A stretch of 64,000 nt of DNA from Flavobacterium sp. RSP15. Its GTDB lineage: Bacteria; Bacteroidota; Bacteroidia; Flavobacteriales; Flavobacteriaceae. The stretch covers positions 159,081 through 223,080 of the forward strand of contig NZ_RYDL01000003.1 in the NCBI RefSeq assembly GCF_003968755.1. Reading direction: 5' to 3'. A program made the position numbers and the translations under genes. Positions 63,434 to 64,000 of the stretch are shown here, piece after piece. Under the pieces are notes generated by a model, which was not told the origin of the DNA, made no database searches, and worked only from the letters and a program-made list of their open reading frames with translations. The first letter of the stretch is position 1, and each line of letters begins with the position of its first letter.

Positions 63434-64000
63434 TTATTTTTCAAAAAGCGCATCTGTATTCCACCTCTCAGGATTTGTTTCGATATAATTATAAATTCTT
63501 TCATAAGACCCATCGTTTCTAATTATATGATCATGAAAAGAACGCTGCCAGGCAAAATCAGACAAACCGGCTAAATGAATTTGTTTTGATGAGGTCGTTT
63601 TATAAGCACCAATTAGTTCCGATACTGATTTTATTTTTATTTCACAATCAGAAATCAAATTACTATCAATTTCCAAAATTGCGTGGACATGATTCGGCAT
63701 TACTATAAAAGAATGTAAAATAACATACGCATACTGATTATCCAACCAATTCCATTGTTTTTGTGCAATAGAACCATATTCATTCCATTCCATATACGGA
63801 TTCATTGGCTCGTGTACGGACAGGTCGCGACCTGTTCCTGCCGTATTAACATTCCCAAAACAACATTTTCTATTTTGTACACAAATCGTAACGAAATATA
63901 AATTATTTTGCGAATAATCACTAACGTACGGACAGGTCGCGACCTGTCCCTGCCCTATTCCTGCCCTATTCACATTCCCAAAACAACATTTCCTATCTTG
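63434..64000 (-). CDS. RAYT (REP-associated Y1 transposase), runs off window, N-terminal duplication
   Basis: The frame is open to the last base. GTG at 63973 gives 179 residues, but in-frame family-like sequence (QDRKCCFGNVN) continues upstream of it, so the gene is probably longer. HUH motif is MPNHVHAIL; C-terminal block is FAWQRSFHDHIIRNDGSYER and YNYIETNP. The Tyr of the WQRxYY pattern in some relatives reads Phe-His here. RKCCFGNVN occurs twice, 123 bases apart, and each copy is followed by an in-frame REP palindrome. These single-strand transposases move REP elements. Convergent with cas2, 9 bases apart, just where a CRISPR array might be expected. Confidence 0.82.
   Translation of the reverse strand, partial: QDRKCCFGNVNRAGIGQGQVATCPYVSDYSQNNLYFVTICVQNRKCCFGNVNTAGTGRDLSVHEPMNPYMEWNEYGSIAQKQWNWLDNQYAYVILHSFIVMPNHVHAILEIDSNLISDCEIKIKSVSELIGAYKTTSSKQIHLAGLSDFAWQRSFHDHIIRNDGSYERIYNYIETNPERWNTDALFEK
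63820..63835. repeat. REP palindrome ACAGGTCGCGACCTGT inside RAYT (copy 1)
   Basis: Perfect 16-base palindrome read in the RAYT frame as part of GTGRDLSVHEP. Flanked by CCTGCCGTATT. Confidence 0.85.
63930..63949. repeat. REP palindrome GGACAGGTCGCGACCTGTCC inside RAYT (copy 2)
   Basis: Perfect 20-base palindrome read in a different frame as QVATCPYVS. Beside it the 11-mer CTGCCCTATTC is repeated in tandem (63950-63971). Confidence 0.88.

Noticed and set aside
63425..64000. CRISPR array after cas2
   Set aside because: No 36-47-base repeat with spacers; the repeats seen are the two REP palindromes and their duplicated flank in the RAYT gene.
1..64000. tRNA genes
   Set aside because: No TPsiC-arm GTTCRANNC motif with matching acceptor stem was noticed while reading; a covariance search would be needed to exclude them fully.

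Overview
The window looks like chromosome of a Flavobacterium-type member of the Bacteroidetes (Flavobacteriaceae). The DNA is AT-rich. Genes lack Shine-Dalgarno motifs, and many starts are preceded by the Bacteroidetes -7 box TAnnTTTG. The gene content is also typical: a DUF4293 gene divergent from a long Rho, an OstA-like protein, a PASTA protein beside RluD, LETM1-related and TerB-like proteins, MnmD, HisKA_3/NarL two-component pairs and RAYT elements. About sixty genes are present. Most are single-copy core genes in short operons separated by strong hairpin terminators. No tRNA, rRNA, CRISPR array or full insertion sequence was seen.

Layout. 1-6.4 kb: end of an amidohydrolase, then a minus-strand porin / BCCT transporter / universal stress protein operon and a BrkB/YihY membrane protein. 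6.7-14.4 kb: Tat-exported superoxide dismutase, LETM1-related protein, SulP transporter with beta-carbonic anhydrase, divergent dps and oxyR, mnmD. 14.7-25.4 kb: ilvE, a MazG-like pyrophosphatase, an SRPBCC protein, an ECF sigma factor with a membrane partner and a Spy/CpxP-like protein, a BNR-repeat lipoprotein, a secreted repeat protein, kup and an RsmB-like methyltransferase. 25.4-37.4 kb: rho, a LuxR response regulator and its histidine kinase, a phosphodiesterase, truA, an ABC exporter, lpd, and cysE-cysM. 37.8-46.7 kb: rluD, PASTA protein, ddl, coaD, phnA, a DbpA-like helicase, M14 peptidase, Nudix, pyrE. 47.9-54.4 kb: birA, rsfS-ftsH, LUD protein, cdsA-psd-ACBP, lipoprotein SOD. 54.4-62 kb: GH13 amylase, OstA-like protein, class III aminotransferase, TPR protein, aroE. 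62.2-64 kb: type II-C-like cas1-cas2 without cas9, followed directly by a RAYT gene that runs off the window.

Functional threads. Oxidative stress defence: two exported SODs, Dps, OxyR with both redox cysteines. Inorganic carbon: SulP plus carbonic anhydrase. Envelope and phospholipid: cdsA/psd, OstA-like protein, ABC exporter, ddl, PASTA protein. Cysteine synthesis: cysE-cysM.

The least explained material is between genes. There are four copies of a dispersed hairpin repeat with core GCTATCCGnT...AATCTTTT...AAAAGGATT, several GTCATT/GTCGAG palindromes, and a RAYT gene carrying its own REP palindrome twice inside the reading frame, in different frames, within a 123-bp in-frame duplication. 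These and the effectorless cas1-cas2 pair are the main items for a second look.
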